Shown here one piece after another: positions 9,962-18,938 of a DNA stretch of 64,000 nucleotides; within the stretch, counting starts at the first letter, position 1; each line of letters begins with the position of its first letter. A model generated the notes under the pieces. That model was not told where the DNA came from. It saw only the letters and a program-made list of their open reading frames with translations, and searched no databases. The position numbers and the translations under genes are program-made. Origin of the DNA: an uncultured Geobacteraceae bacterium. GTDB lineage: Bacteria > Desulfobacterota > Desulfuromonadia > Geobacterales > Pseudopelobacteraceae. The stretch spans positions 1 through 64,000 of the forward strand of contig CAIUSO010000091.1 of NCBI GenBank assembly GCA_903901875.1. The letters are read 5' to 3'.

Positions 9962-10420
9962 TTATCTCCTCATCTCAAACCTGATAAATGGCACACTCAA
10001 CACTCCGACCGTGGTCACTTCGTGCATCTCGAAGCCGAGCCACTTTAACCACTGGATAGCTCTTACGTTGCGACAGTCTACATAATTTTCAAGAATAGGG
10101 AAAAGGGCGAGCATTCCAGCTACCACCTTCCGGCACCGTTTCAGGAATAACAGCGCATGACGATCCAGATGATCAGTGCCTACCATCCATGGCCGGCCAA
10201 CTCCACCGAGCAATCCAGCCGACGCCACACCGAACATGCAGACCGGCACATCATCAATTAATCCTGTCCATGCCTTGTCTGATATTCTCAGGCCACGTAC
10301 CATAACTTCAGCCGGTGACGAGTAGGTTGCTGCCCAAAACTCCTGACGGTCCGCATCACGGACGTGATCAGAAATTGAAATGATATGTCCCACCTGTGCG
10401 GTGACTATCTCGGCTTTCAT
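9962..10420 (-). CDS. Internal virion protein, T7 gp13-like (DUF2833, GNAT-like fold)
   Basis: 152 residues from the ATG at 10420, chosen because it overlaps the upstream stop (ATGA) with GGAAAGAG just ahead; an ATG 15 bases upstream gives 157 residues. The sequence HVRDADRQEFWA, then a central VCMFGVASAGLLGGVGRPWMVGTD, then NYVDCRNVRAIQWLKWLGF follows the pattern of DUF2833, a GNAT-like fold in which the last segment resembles the (N)xxAIrfyeklGF motif of acetyltransferases. In T7 the gp13 protein is needed for infectious particles. Whether any acetyl-CoA binding is kept cannot be told. Confidence 0.75.
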   Translation of the reverse strand: MKAEIVTAQVGHIISISDHVRDADRQEFWAATYSSPAEVMVRGLRISDKAWTGLIDDVPVCMFGVASAGLLGGVGRPWMVGTDHLDRHALLFLKRCRKVVAGMLALFPILENYVDCRNVRAIQWLKWLGFEMHEVTTVGVLSVPFIRFEMRR

Positions 10421-10857
10421 TTGAACTCTTTCCATAGGGCCAGCAACTTTACGAAGAATTCCGACCTATCCAAAACCCACAATATGAAGAACATCCATAG
10501 TAACGTTGCAGGAGATGCAAACTTGAGTTTCACTTCAGACCAGAACTTTTCCTTATTCGATTCTACCTGCTCAATGACTTCATCTTTTGCGTGTATCGTC
10601 TCGATAGTCCTGAGCCGTCCAAAGATCTCTTCAATATGAGTGTCGTGCCGGCCAAGCCTGTTTTCATGGGTACTGATAAGGACGCCTTGAGCCGCCAAGT
10701 TTTCAAGAGCGATAGCCGTCCGCCTCATATGCTCTTCTGACCGCTCCATGTGTAAGTTCACACTGTTGATATGCAGATCAAGCCGAGCAATAGACTTCCC
10801 AAAGCTGTCAATCTTTGTTGCCTGGGCACATTCTAAAGGGGTTGCATGTTGTGTCAC
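10417..10857 (-). CDS. Coiled-coil protein with C-terminal membrane segment
   Basis: 146 residues. Residues about 15-100 form a long predicted coiled coil (HINSVNLHMERSEEHMRRTAIALENLA), and one hydrophobic segment near the C-terminus (TLLWMFFILWVLDRSEFFV) would insert in the inner membrane, leaving a short basic tail. This layout is like holin-associated XhlA-type proteins and other small phage membrane proteins, but no definite family match was recognised. It overlaps the gp13-like gene by four bases and follows the nozzle gene by 16 bases, so it is made with late structural proteins. A lysis or virion-membrane role is possible but unproven. Confidence 0.6.
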   Translation of the reverse strand: MTQHATPLECAQATKIDSFGKSIARLDLHINSVNLHMERSEEHMRRTAIALENLAAQGVLISTHENRLGRHDTHIEEIFGRLRTIETIHAKDEVIEQVESNKEKFWSEVKLKFASPATLLWMFFILWVLDRSEFFVKLLALWKEFK

Positions 10858-10873
10858 TGGTATCCTCCTTTAT

Positions 10874-13561
10874 TTAACTTCCGCCTGCTGATACCTCGGG
10901 GATCACCGTCAAGATGGTAATCGGAAGGGGCCTTGCTTGCCGGACGAACATACGCCCTGCTTTGTTCCATGTTGCCTGGACTCTCATGTCCATGATGCCA
11001 GACGCAGACGTTGCCACCTGATCGTACGAGAGGCGTTCCTGCTTGTACTCAGTGAGATGATTAACGTCAGGGCCGGCCAATACTCCCATTGACTCCTCAA
11101 CGATCAGTGAGATGTGGTTGATAAGCTTCTTCTTGTCGCGGATGTCGTTTTGACTGGAAGCAATATCAAGAGTCTCGAAATCGGAGACAATCGGCAGGCC
11201 AATGTGAACAACAGCCCCTGGATAGGGGAGAGTGACTACGCCACCGGTAACGACCTGTTGCCCCAGTGCGAACCCATCGGCCAGGATATCAACCGTATTG
11301 CCTTCCAGATGATTAAGCCCGGCCATGGTATTACGAGCAAAGGCCCAATCAGTCCGTGCGGTATCTTGGTATGCTGTCGGGAGCATGCAGTTCGCTATCA
11401 CCTGCACGTGCTGAGTGTCGGTAAAGACGATGATCTTGAGGCGGTATACCTTGTCACCGTAGGTGAAGGCGATGAGATCCCCGAGGTCACCCGCTTGAAA
11501 CAGAGCAGAAGAGGAAACCAACGTCAGCGTTTCCTTCTCGTCCCAGTTGACCCCGCCTGTGATTGATATCGTTGTTGTGCCGGCATTCCGACCGTCATAA
11601 CTCAGACCGCAATCAACGAAGTAAGCATCTGCCATGGTTTCAAAGTATCGGGTATTCATCCGCTCCACATACCGCTTTGAAACTCCGTTGATGGTCCGGT
11701 TTACGAGGAAGTACACCACGTCCTCATTCCCTTCTGAGATGCAGGCCACCGACTCAAAGAGTCCATCGGTATCGTGACGATGCCACCCTGCTACCTGTTG
11801 GTCAGGCATATAGGTAAAACCGAGCAGGGCACCATCTTCACGCACAGCCCACGCGCAGGAGAACGGCACCGCCTGAAAGCACCACTCTTTGATTGTGTGC
11901 TGGTAGAAGAGGTGACTTGACATCAGAGTAAGATCCTGACCAACGAAGCTGTCAGCCTGCCAGGAGTAGCCGAGAGAACGTACTTGTGAGCCCTTTTCCT
12001 GAATATAGAGGGCCACATTGTTGATGACGATAGGAGGGACGTGTGAACAGCCACTTGCACCCTGCTTTTTGCAGATGGTTTTTCCCGGTGCGAGGACACC
12101 ATCAGTGCCTCCAGACACACGAAATGGGCCGTCGGAAGTGAGCAGGATCAAGTCGGTGAGCTCGACGAAATGACGTATCTCATTTGCCTTGCGGGAGTTG
12201 AGAGTCACAGAGAGTGCGTCATCGTCCAGAAGAGGGACGCTGGTGCCAAAGTCCGTGAAGCCTGCTGAACGACTCATCCAGAATGATTGTGGCTTTGTTG
12301 GAGAACCAGCGAAGCATTGACGCTGTTGGATGTAGGCCACCGACCCAGGATACGCAGGGACAATGCCCCACGACTCGAAAGCCCATTTATACGTGGGTTG
12401 TGCCGTGAGCGTCTTTGCCGCAACGCCACCACCCCCATAACTCCCACTGCCATACACTCCGGACAGTTCAAAGTTGTTCACATCGTCAGCGATGATCTGG
12501 GCGGTACCATTGATGCCTGACATACCCACGATACCCGATATGGTCACAGAATCACCGGTACTGAAACCGTGGGCCGGACATACGATCTTGGCATTGACCG
12601 GCAATGAATAGGTACCGGTGCCCGTTCCATCATCCACCGGAGGATAGCCAGCCGTTGCGCCAGTAATGGTTCTCGACATGGTTCCGGTAACGGTTGAATC
12701 CGGAAGCCTGGAGAGTACTGTACCGGTGGCAATCTTGCTCGACGTGACACCGGTAATAAGGATAATTCCGCTCCCTGAATGCAGGTATGACCATTTAACG
12801 CCGGGGTCTCCGTCTGACTCGCTCCCCTCCATGCAAGTTGGCCGGACGGTTCCGGTCGTTCCCGAGTTCAGAGCTTGATAGTAGCTTGAACCACCCCGTC
12901 TGATATCGTTGACCATTATTGCCTTTTGTACTTCCCACTTGAGCACTCGGTCATCGGGGGCAGCTTCGAGATACATCATCATACCAACGTGACCGGCAAG
13001 AAACAGATCGTTGACAGAGGTAATTGTCACGGAGCCGGTCATCGCGCTGACACTCAAGGTCATGCTGGTGTCGATATTGATATCCTGGAAAGGGCCGTTG
13101 ACATTGTTGAACGCCGATAACGTCCATGCTGTGTGAGACGTACGAGAAAGCTGTTGTGGTGGATAGAGTGGGTGGCAGATCGTCATTACATCGGCAGATT
13201 GCGTGAACTTCAACAGCGGAAGATCGTTCTCCCCCCAGATGGTTGCAACCTGCACCGGTACGGAGCCGTTCATCACCACGCCACCGTTCATGATGACCTG
13301 CATGGTGTAATGGCCGAATACCAGAATATAAGCCTGAGTCGTGGAGAACTCGAACGGGATCAGTCGCGCCTTTCTGGTTGAATCAAGTATCTCCGTGATG
13401 AACTGAGTACCTGGGCGGTTGGTCACCCCACCGAAGGGACGCACGATGAAGTTGCGGCACGTTTTGAGGCCGGTGTAGTAGGAGGCGAAATCAACCCGAC
13501 CATACAGAGACGGTGCCAGTTCTCCCGAGGTGAAACTTGCCTGTACGATTCCAGAGCCCAT
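10874..13561 (-). CDS. Tail tubular protein B / nozzle (T7 gp12-position)
   Basis: 895 residues, beta-rich. The N-terminus (FTSGELAPSLYGRVDFASYYTGLKTCRNFIVRPFGGVTNRPGT, residues 10-52) is the conserved opening of the podoviral nozzle family: GELxPxlygR, then C.N....P.Gg...RpG. The product forms the end of the short tail. It starts one base after the stop of the adaptor gene and precedes the internal virion genes, the same order as gp11-gp12 in T7. No enzymatic domain was seen. Confidence 0.8.
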   Translation of the reverse strand: MGSGIVQASFTSGELAPSLYGRVDFASYYTGLKTCRNFIVRPFGGVTNRPGTQFITEILDSTRKARLIPFEFSTTQAYILVFGHYTMQVIMNGGVVMNGSVPVQVATIWGENDLPLLKFTQSADVMTICHPLYPPQQLSRTSHTAWTLSAFNNVNGPFQDINIDTSMTLSVSAMTGSVTITSVNDLFLAGHVGMMMYLEAAPDDRVLKWEVQKAIMVNDIRRGGSSYYQALNSGTTGTVRPTCMEGSESDGDPGVKWSYLHSGSGIILITGVTSSKIATGTVLSRLPDSTVTGTMSRTITGATAGYPPVDDGTGTGTYSLPVNAKIVCPAHGFSTGDSVTISGIVGMSGINGTAQIIADDVNNFELSGVYGSGSYGGGGVAAKTLTAQPTYKWAFESWGIVPAYPGSVAYIQQRQCFAGSPTKPQSFWMSRSAGFTDFGTSVPLLDDDALSVTLNSRKANEIRHFVELTDLILLTSDGPFRVSGGTDGVLAPGKTICKKQGASGCSHVPPIVINNVALYIQEKGSQVRSLGYSWQADSFVGQDLTLMSSHLFYQHTIKEWCFQAVPFSCAWAVREDGALLGFTYMPDQQVAGWHRHDTDGLFESVACISEGNEDVVYFLVNRTINGVSKRYVERMNTRYFETMADAYFVDCGLSYDGRNAGTTTISITGGVNWDEKETLTLVSSSALFQAGDLGDLIAFTYGDKVYRLKIIVFTDTQHVQVIANCMLPTAYQDTARTDWAFARNTMAGLNHLEGNTVDILADGFALGQQVVTGGVVTLPYPGAVVHIGLPIVSDFETLDIASSQNDIRDKKKLINHISLIVEESMGVLAGPDVNHLTEYKQERLSYDQVATSASGIMDMRVQATWNKAGRMFVRQARPLPITILTVIPEVSAGGS

Positions 13562-14203
13562 TTATTGCCTCGCCAGTATCAATTCAGATGTTGGTTCGAC
13601 TGCCGGCCGTGACTCATTCATCATCGATGCCCCAGCTCTAAGCAACGCCGATGTATATGCATTGGCAGCAGACTGGGCCATGTTCGGAGCAGCGGAGAGA
13701 GGAGCGGCAATATCAGACGCCAACGCCCACCCCAGGGTGTCGAAGGCCAGTGAAGAAAAGAGCATAAGATTCGTAATCTGTGCCGTGTACACCAGCGATA
13801 CCGGTGACAGGTTGCACACGATAGCCAGACCACCGGAAGCTTCATCTTCAACCACCTCATAGGGTATTTGTGGATCGTTGGTATAGTTGATGTCACCGGG
13901 ATAGAGGTATTGCGTCGGGTATCCGGTGATGTCTGCGGAGAATACTGATCTCACTTTCAGGCAGTCATTCGGGTACCTAAATCGGTATGACCAGCCACGG
14001 GGAGGCGAGCCGATGTCTTGCAGGTCAGCTGTGCGCTTGGCAAAGTTCCATGGCATATCTGCGAGCACACGATCCCGCGCGTTCTCGTAGAACACCCGGC
14101 ATACTCTCGCCTCATTACTCTGCTCGTCCAGTGTTGCTATGAACTGAGAGATTCCCAGACGGCCCAGCGACGTGTTGCAAAGTTCCACTACTGACTTGCC
14201 CAT
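13562..14203 (-). CDS. Tail tubular protein A / head-tail adaptor (T7 gp11-like)
   Basis: 213 residues. Begins SVVELCNTSLGRLGI and continues with SNEARVCRVFYENARDRVLADMPWNFAKR (about 28-56) and WSYRFRYPNDCLKVRSV, the signature of gp11/adaptor proteins: a helical start, then lxxhpWnfa and YPxDclr motifs. The C-terminus (LGWALASDIAAPLSAAPNMAQ) is also typical. It docks under the portal and connects it to the nozzle encoded immediately downstream. Confidence in the family is high. Confidence 0.85.
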   Translation of the reverse strand: MGKSVVELCNTSLGRLGISQFIATLDEQSNEARVCRVFYENARDRVLADMPWNFAKRTADLQDIGSPPRGWSYRFRYPNDCLKVRSVFSADITGYPTQYLYPGDINYTNDPQIPYEVVEDEASGGLAIVCNLSPVSLVYTAQITNLMLFSSLAFDTLGWALASDIAAPLSAAPNMAQSAANAYTSALLRAGASMMNESRPAVEPTSELILARQ

Positions 14204-14222
14204 TGATCACCTCGGAGAAGTA

Positions 14223-14244
14223 GGGGGAGAGCGGACCCTCCCCC
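14223..14244 (-). other. GC-rich hairpin between capsid accessory gene and adaptor gene
   Basis: Seven-base perfect stem (GGGGGAG at 14223-14229, CTCCCCC at 14238-14244) with an 8-base loop in the 47-bp gap between two late genes. No U-run follows on either strand, so it is more likely an RNA processing or stability element, or a weak pause, than a classical terminator. Confidence 0.35.
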
Positions 14245-14250
14245 TTGTTG

Positions 14251-14529
14251 TTACGCTTCGACTTTAATCTGTTGTGGTTCTTTGCTGTCTTCCTGTGCCC
14301 CTGAAAGAGTGTCAGCAGCGGGGTCAGGTTCAACAGCAACCGGAGCAGCGACGACGGCCTTCTTCACTCCCAACCGTGCCAGGGCAGCTTTCGCTCCCTT
14401 GTCAAGTGGTGTCCATGTGCGGGAAGGATCGACAGAATCGTCGAGGGTAATTTCCTGCGGGTTAGTAGGATCAGCAGGGAAGAACTGATTACCCACAAGA
14501 GCGTTTGCTTTGATCAGGTATCTAGCCAT
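14251..14529 (-). CDS. Small phage structural-region protein, unknown function
   Basis: 92 residues. The N-terminal part (ARYLIKANALVGNQFFPADPTNPQEITLDD) looks folded and is followed by WTPLDKGAKAALARLG and an alanine/proline/valine-rich acidic tail (VVAAPVAVEPDPAADT). Similar small proteins with a low-complexity tail often lie between capsid and adaptor genes in podoviruses, but the family was not recognised. Its start is preceded by GGGAGGGACC, a strong ribosome site, and it lies 17 bases after the cement protein gene. Confidence 0.65.
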   Translation of the reverse strand: MARYLIKANALVGNQFFPADPTNPQEITLDDSVDPSRTWTPLDKGAKAALARLGVKKAVVAAPVAVEPDPAADTLSGAQEDSKEPQQIKVEA

Positions 14530-14546
14530 GAGTAGGTCCCTCCCCC

Positions 14547-14957
14547 TTAGTACATTGGATTCTGGGTATTTTTCACCAGATACGCAGTGAAGTTACCGGC
14601 AGTGGTATTGCTGGTTAGCGGCGTGTACTGAAAACCGATGTACCGCTTTGACGTCGGGGGAACGATGAGCTTCATGAGCTCGGTCCCGCCTGCCGGAGTT
14701 GCGGCAGTGGTGATTGATGCCAGAATATCGGGCGACGAAAGGTTAGTGTTGGCGGACTGGATCAGGTCGATCTTGACGCCACCAGAACCGCCCACAACGG
14801 TCGTGTCGCACTGGACATAAGCGTAAACCGGTTCGCCGGTTCCCAAATCGGCATTGGCCGAGCCGTTGTCATAGGTGTTAGTGGAAGGAATCGCGGTTCC
14901 GAAGTTTCCGCTGATTGCCTGAGAAGCAGAAAGCTGAGTTTGCATATCGAGGTACAT
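14547..14957 (-). CDS. Capsid cement/decoration protein, Bbp16-like
   Basis: 136 residues, beta-rich and rich in Thr, Ser and Gly. The text YLDMQTQLSASQAI, a central VYAYVQCDTTV strand, and KRYIGFQYTPLTSNTTAGNFTAYLV agree with the Bbp16 family of cement proteins first described in Bordetella phage BPP-1, which clamp the outside of the capsid lattice. It directly follows the major capsid gene, as in that phage, and has an AAGGAGG ribosome site at about 14970, suitable for a protein needed in amounts equal to capsid protein. Confidence 0.75.
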   Translation of the reverse strand: MYLDMQTQLSASQAISGNFGTAIPSTNTYDNGSANADLGTGEPVYAYVQCDTTVVGGSGGVKIDLIQSANTNLSSPDILASITTAATPAGGTELMKLIVPPTSKRYIGFQYTPLTSNTTAGNFTAYLVKNTQNPMY

Positions 14958-14979
14958 GGTTGATCCTCCTTGAAGGAAT

Positions 14980-14999
14980 AGCGGGACCGGAGCCCCGCT
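14980..14999 (-). other. Hairpin between capsid and cement genes
   Basis: Six-base stem AGCGGG (14980-14985) and CCCGCT (14994-14999) with an 8-base loop, in the 54-bp gap after the major capsid gene and just upstream of the cement gene ribosome site. No U-run follows, so it is more likely an mRNA structure protecting or tuning these abundant messages than a terminator. Confidence 0.35.
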
Positions 15000-15011
15000 C
15001 GTTAGGGTTAA

Positions 15012-16025
15012 TTACGAAATGACGGACTCGGTGATCGTAATAGCATCAACGATCTTGATCGGGATACCGAGGAACACGGGAATACGAACGCCGCCCTTGC
15101 CTGGCTGATCTGCGCCGGAGCCGTCGATCCACTCCAGGAAGTTGGCCTGCTTGTTCATCAGTTGCTTGTTGAGCATGGAGAACGTCTGACGGTTCATGTA
15201 GAAAACCGGCTTGCAGTCCTGCAACGAGTACATTGCAGCAACCATGTCGAACAGCTGAGTGATCAGGAAGCCGTCAGTTGCGGTCCAGGCCGAAGTGTCG
15301 ATGTTGCAGCCGCGCACGACATAACGGTAATCGCGTACGCAGAGGCCGATTTTCCACTGCCAGCGGGTAACATAAGCCAGGAACTGCTTGTTGTTGGAGT
15401 CTGGAACAAGCTGACGCCCGAGGTCTTCCTGAGACAGACCGGCTTTCGATCCTTTTGGGAAGATGCCGAATACCTTGTCAGGAGCCCAACCGATCAACCA
15501 GACGGAAGTCTGATCGTTACCGGAAGAAGAGCCGCCCCATTTGACGATCTGACCGGAAGCGATGTTGTTGGTAGTGGTGGCGAGACGGGCAGAGAGTCCC
15601 TGGAACCGCTCGGGGTTTGCTGCAACGGAGTGATAGAACAGACCGTTTGCTACTTCGATGTTGAGTCCCTGGGCGAAGGCCAGATCTTCAGACTGCCGGA
15701 ATGCTGCCTCGTTTCCGTTCAGGGCCGCGAGATCCACGTCTATCTTGCTGTGTGCTTCGAGGATACCGCACGTCTCATCGACCTGATCGGTGACGGACTT
15801 GCTGGAATCAAGACCCTGATTGAGCTTTCTCCAGGTTACGGAAGGAAGGGCCATACGCGCGGTAAATCGATGACCAGTTGGCAGGTTGCCTTCCTGAAAC
15901 ACCATATCCTGGAGGATCGGGTTTGCTTTGGAGAGGACTTCTGCAACGGTTGCGATGCTGCCGTTAGGGTCGAGCCGCTTGGCAAAATCGACCAGGGTGG
16001 GGAACGTTGCTCCAATAGTACTCAT
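15012..16025 (-). CDS. Major capsid protein, BPP-1-like (HK97 fold)
   Basis: 337 residues. Recognisable segments are TFPTLVDFAKRLDPNGSIATVAEVLSK at the N-terminus, NPILQDMVFQEGNLPTGHRFTARM, a central VWLIGWAPDKVFGIFPKG, and the C-terminal FYMNRQTFSMLNKQ with GIPIKIVDAI. This is the pattern of capsid proteins of the BPP-1 type, which adopt the HK97 fold with rearranged topology. It sits between the scaffold gene and the cement gene. Its ribosome site (AAAGGAGCAAC) is strong. Confidence in role is high; the topology statement is established knowledge for the family and not visible here. Confidence 0.85.
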   Translation of the reverse strand: MSTIGATFPTLVDFAKRLDPNGSIATVAEVLSKANPILQDMVFQEGNLPTGHRFTARMALPSVTWRKLNQGLDSSKSVTDQVDETCGILEAHSKIDVDLAALNGNEAAFRQSEDLAFAQGLNIEVANGLFYHSVAANPERFQGLSARLATTTNNIASGQIVKWGGSSSGNDQTSVWLIGWAPDKVFGIFPKGSKAGLSQEDLGRQLVPDSNNKQFLAYVTRWQWKIGLCVRDYRYVVRGCNIDTSAWTATDGFLITQLFDMVAAMYSLQDCKPVFYMNRQTFSMLNKQLMNKQANFLEWIDGSGADQPGKGGVRIPVFLGIPIKIVDAITITESVIS

Positions 16026-16061
16026 GTGTGTTGCTCCTTTCGTTTCGCTACGGAAACGGGT

Positions 16062-16754
16062 TTATTTGAACATCGTGGGATACATTGCTTTTTGTACGTC
16101 CAGCTCGGTCTTCTCACCGGACGGTGCAGACGAATTACTCTTGATAAACTTGTCCTCTGACATACTCTGACCGACTCGAACCATGAGCCGGATAAATTCG
16201 GGATGGTTGCCCAGCCCTGAATCTACGACATACTTTCCGAGCTCGGGAGTCGCGAACGTATTGAGTGCCCGTTGTGCCAGGGCAATGTTCGCGTCGAACT
16301 TGTCCCCGCCGAACTCCTTGTCACTCTTTGACGCGTCCTTCCATGCGCTGAGAGTGTTACTCCACTGTTCCTGTTGTTGTGCAGCACTGTTGGGCAGGAT
16401 CTCTTTCGCGTACCAGTCGAGAAGAGCCTGGGCCTTATCCTGAGTTAGATTCAACTCTCGTGCTTTGGTGCTGAACGTGTCCATGATTGCCGGGTCAAGC
16501 TTTGTGTTCTCCGGAGTCTTGAACTCCTCGTACTTCTCCGGTGCCCCCTTGGCATCGAGTTCAGCCTTTGCTGCCGCTGCTTCTTCTGCTGCCTTTTCTT
16601 CCGGTGTTAGTGCTGCGACCCGTGCCGCTTCAGCTGCTGCCGTTGCTTCTGCCTCTGCTCCTGGGGCAACTTCTCCCGCTCCAAGGATGGTCTCCCCTGC
16701 TACTGGTGCTCCCCCTGCTTCACCTTCCGCTCCTGCGGTCACTTGTTCACTCAT
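16062..16754 (-). CDS. Probable capsid scaffolding protein
   Basis: 230 residues. The first 80 residues are strongly biased to Ala, Glu, Gly and Pro (AGEVAPGAEAEATAAAEAA), followed by helices (DTFSTKARELNLTQDKAQALLDWYAKEI; WSNTLSAWKDASKSDKEFGGDKF) and a conserved FIRLMVRVGQSMSEDK segment. An acidic, helical, low-complexity protein encoded just before the major capsid protein is characteristic of scaffolds. It overlaps the Bbp19-like gene by eight bases. No protease motif was found, so scaffold exit probably does not depend on self-cleavage. Confidence 0.75.
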   Translation of the reverse strand: MSEQVTAGAEGEAGGAPVAGETILGAGEVAPGAEAEATAAAEAARVAALTPEEKAAEEAAAAKAELDAKGAPEKYEEFKTPENTKLDPAIMDTFSTKARELNLTQDKAQALLDWYAKEILPNSAAQQQEQWSNTLSAWKDASKSDKEFGGDKFDANIALAQRALNTFATPELGKYVVDSGLGNHPEFIRLMVRVGQSMSEDKFIKSNSSAPSGEKTELDVQKAMYPTMFK

Positions 16755-17061
16755 TGTTCATCTCCCCTTGTTCTTTCAGTAATCTTAAATTGATTTTTTC
16801 CTGCCTCTCGTGTGCTTCCAAGATCATGATTTGAAACTTCTTCGGCACTGCATCCATAATGTCCGCGTAGATGTCAAAGCCGATGCTCCGCTTGCCTTCC
16901 GAGTACGATATCTGGGCCGGATCAATGAAGTTTGCCGGCCGGGCCAGACAACCGCTGCTCGCAAGAATACGGTGGGCAATACGGCGTCCATGGGGTGTGT
17001 CCATCAGGTCGCTGATATCCTTCAATCGCTTGCGGTATTCCTCTTCTGCAACTTGCATCAA
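16747..17061 (-). CDS. Bbp19-like small phage protein
   Basis: 104 residues. The order of motifs is DTPHGRRIAHRILASSGCL at about 22-40 and SYSEGKRSIGFDIYADIMDAVP at about 51-72, which matches the Bbp19-like phage domain (t.hGRRf...lL..., then f.eG.Rs.G..i...). The domain is common next to portal and scaffold genes, though its molecular job is not established. The gene overlaps the portal gene by four bases and the scaffold gene by eight. Confidence 0.75.
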   Translation of the reverse strand: MMQVAEEEYRKRLKDISDLMDTPHGRRIAHRILASSGCLARPANFIDPAQISYSEGKRSIGFDIYADIMDAVPKKFQIMILEAHERQEKINLRLLKEQGEMNNE

Positions 17062-18731
17062 GCACCCCCAAGAAGACGCTGGAGAGCAGTAGTGTTTCCA
17101 ATGGGGGTTTCACTCAGTGTCTTTGCCGCCGTTGCCCCTTGAGCTATTGCGGGCATCGCCTGTTGCATCTGCTGAGCTTGCTGTGCTTTTGCGGCCGCCG
17201 CCCTTGACGCCTGCACCTGATCCTCTGCCACGATGATGGTCGGTGGAATGCCCTGCATACTGGCAAAGGCGTCAATCGCTTCGTCAAAATCCACCTTGTC
17301 GAGTACTGACGGTCCCTTGAGCTGTGCCAGATTGCCGACGAAGCCGAAGAACTGCTGCATATTGGCAACGCCGATCAACTTCTGGGCTTGCGCCATGATG
17401 GAGATATACTCGACTTTGAGGTTCTGACCTTCCAGCTCCTGGGGAGGTTTAGGGATAAGTCCCTTGCGCATCATGATTGCAAAGGTACGATCAATGGCCG
17501 GATCGAGCAGTTCACAGTTCAGACGTTCGAGAACCGGCCCGAGGATGAGTAACTTCTCCTGGTGACGTTCTTCAACTTCACGGGCCGTCATGCTCGGGTC
17601 GTCAGAAGAAGCGAACATCTGCATCAAGTCTTCAAAGAAGCAGTGACGGATCCGCGCCTCAACCTTGGCAATCTCCTGCATCAGTTCATCGATACGCGGA
17701 TTGATTTCATAGGCGGCACGGAAACCGGCGTGGGACTGTGCGGCAAGGCCGTCAATATACGTGACATCTCCCGCCAGAATGGATGTGCGTTCAGTACGAA
17801 GGGAAGCATCGGCCAACATTGGAGGGCGTACCAGCTTATCAATTGCCTCAGCCTTCCGTCGCTCCATCAACTGTAGTTGTTTGATGTCCCCGAGGGCGTC
17901 CATCCCTGGTGAATATCCGTACACGTCGTTGTTGTCGAAGACATCCCAGCGCGGGGCCATCACAGGGAATTCGTCATAACCGCTTTCACGGAGCAACTTC
18001 TCGTTTGCCTTGCCACTCTCCCAGTAGACAGACCGGAAGGGTTTGTTCTTTGAGTCCAGCTTGCAGCAATCGCGGTCAAGGTTCTTCTCCACCAGATAGA
18101 TAACTTCAATCTGCTGCTCCAGCTTGCCACTCTTGCAGGACTGCTGCACCTGGTCAGAACAGTTATCCATGCCAAACATGGAAACCAGTTGACGCACGGT
18201 CATGCTGAATTCTTGCAGAAAGGTATCAGCACGGCCGGTCTCATCGAGTGCGATGCAGAAGGAACCCACCGGAAACGACTCACAGCGGATCACCGTATCA
18301 TCGTCCTCAGTGATTGCCATGGCTGCCGTGCCGTAACCACCCAGGGAACCATAGACGGGTGGGAGAGTGTTGTAAAAGTTTGATCGAGCGAAGACCACCC
18401 TCATCTTGCTTTCAACCTCGAACAGCCACTGCTTGACCGCTGCCGATTCCATCAGTGCAGCGTCAGGGGTCGTCAGACGGAACCACGGACGTGCAGGAGA
18501 GGTGACACCTGCCATCATGCCGTTCTTGAGCGTACGGTGTGCGGTGGTGCCGGTAGAGTTAATGATCTTGTCGTTTGCCTTCTGCCCCTGATTCTTGTCG
18601 ATAGTCAGGAACTTTGACGTACGTGGGGCAAGATAATCACCCAGCTCACGCCAATGGGCGATGAAGGTGTTACGCTCCTGTTTTAGTTCGGACCTCCGTC
18701 TCTCCAGGCATGTGCCGACTGATTCGTTCAT
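17058..18731 (-). CDS. Portal protein (podoviral head-to-tail connector)
   Basis: 557 residues from the ATG at 18731. This start was chosen because GGGGCAATGAG lies just upstream and a small gene ends at 18733; an in-frame start 42 bases earlier would overlap it. N-terminal features are ERRRSELKQERNTFIAHWRELGDYLAPRTSKFL and LKNGMMAGVTSPARPWFRL, typical of the head-tail connector family, with SLGGYGTAAM at about 135. The C-terminus is a Gln/Ala-rich helix (AKAQQAQQMQQAMPAIAQG). The dodecameric portal is the DNA gate and terminase docking site. Position after the large terminase supports the call. Confidence 0.85.
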   Translation of the reverse strand: MNESVGTCLERRRSELKQERNTFIAHWRELGDYLAPRTSKFLTIDKNQGQKANDKIINSTGTTAHRTLKNGMMAGVTSPARPWFRLTTPDAALMESAAVKQWLFEVESKMRVVFARSNFYNTLPPVYGSLGGYGTAAMAITEDDDTVIRCESFPVGSFCIALDETGRADTFLQEFSMTVRQLVSMFGMDNCSDQVQQSCKSGKLEQQIEVIYLVEKNLDRDCCKLDSKNKPFRSVYWESGKANEKLLRESGYDEFPVMAPRWDVFDNNDVYGYSPGMDALGDIKQLQLMERRKAEAIDKLVRPPMLADASLRTERTSILAGDVTYIDGLAAQSHAGFRAAYEINPRIDELMQEIAKVEARIRHCFFEDLMQMFASSDDPSMTAREVEERHQEKLLILGPVLERLNCELLDPAIDRTFAIMMRKGLIPKPPQELEGQNLKVEYISIMAQAQKLIGVANMQQFFGFVGNLAQLKGPSVLDKVDFDEAIDAFASMQGIPPTIIVAEDQVQASRAAAAKAQQAQQMQQAMPAIAQGATAAKTLSETPIGNTTALQRLLGGA

Positions 18732-18732
18732 C

Positions 18733-18927
18733 TCATTGCCCCAATAATGTTTTTGTCTGTAATGGTGCTGCACCTGTGACGCCCTGGGGACCGGTCAAGA
18801 TGGTGTTGCTTGCCGAAGTTCTGCGTCTCATACGCTCGGCGTCCCGTGCCGCTGTTACGCCGGGGTCCTGTTGTTCAGGCGGTGGAATCGGTGCTGCTGG
18901 TGCTGAAGGAGCGGAACTACCACACAT
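18733..18927 (-). CDS. Small proline-rich phage protein between terminase and portal
   Basis: 64 residues: a cysteine at position 2, then an Ala/Pro-rich stretch (SSAPSAPAAPIPPPEQQDP), a basic helix (DAERMRRRT) and the segment ASNTILTGPQG. The same layout, ending in a STILTGp-like motif, recurs as a short protein beside portal genes of podoviruses and siphoviruses. It is packed one base from the portal start and 11 bases after the terminase gene, with GGAGGAT as ribosome site. Function is unknown; a virion or portal-associated role is plausible. Confidence 0.65.
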   Translation of the reverse strand: MCGSSAPSAPAAPIPPPEQQDPGVTAARDAERMRRRTSASNTILTGPQGVTGAAPLQTKTLLGQ

Positions 18928-18938
18928 AATTTATCCTC

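Noticed and set aside
15162-16160. Long plus-strand open frame of 332 codons
   Set aside because: Lies antisense to the major capsid and scaffold genes, has no domain or ribosome site, and arises from their codon bias.
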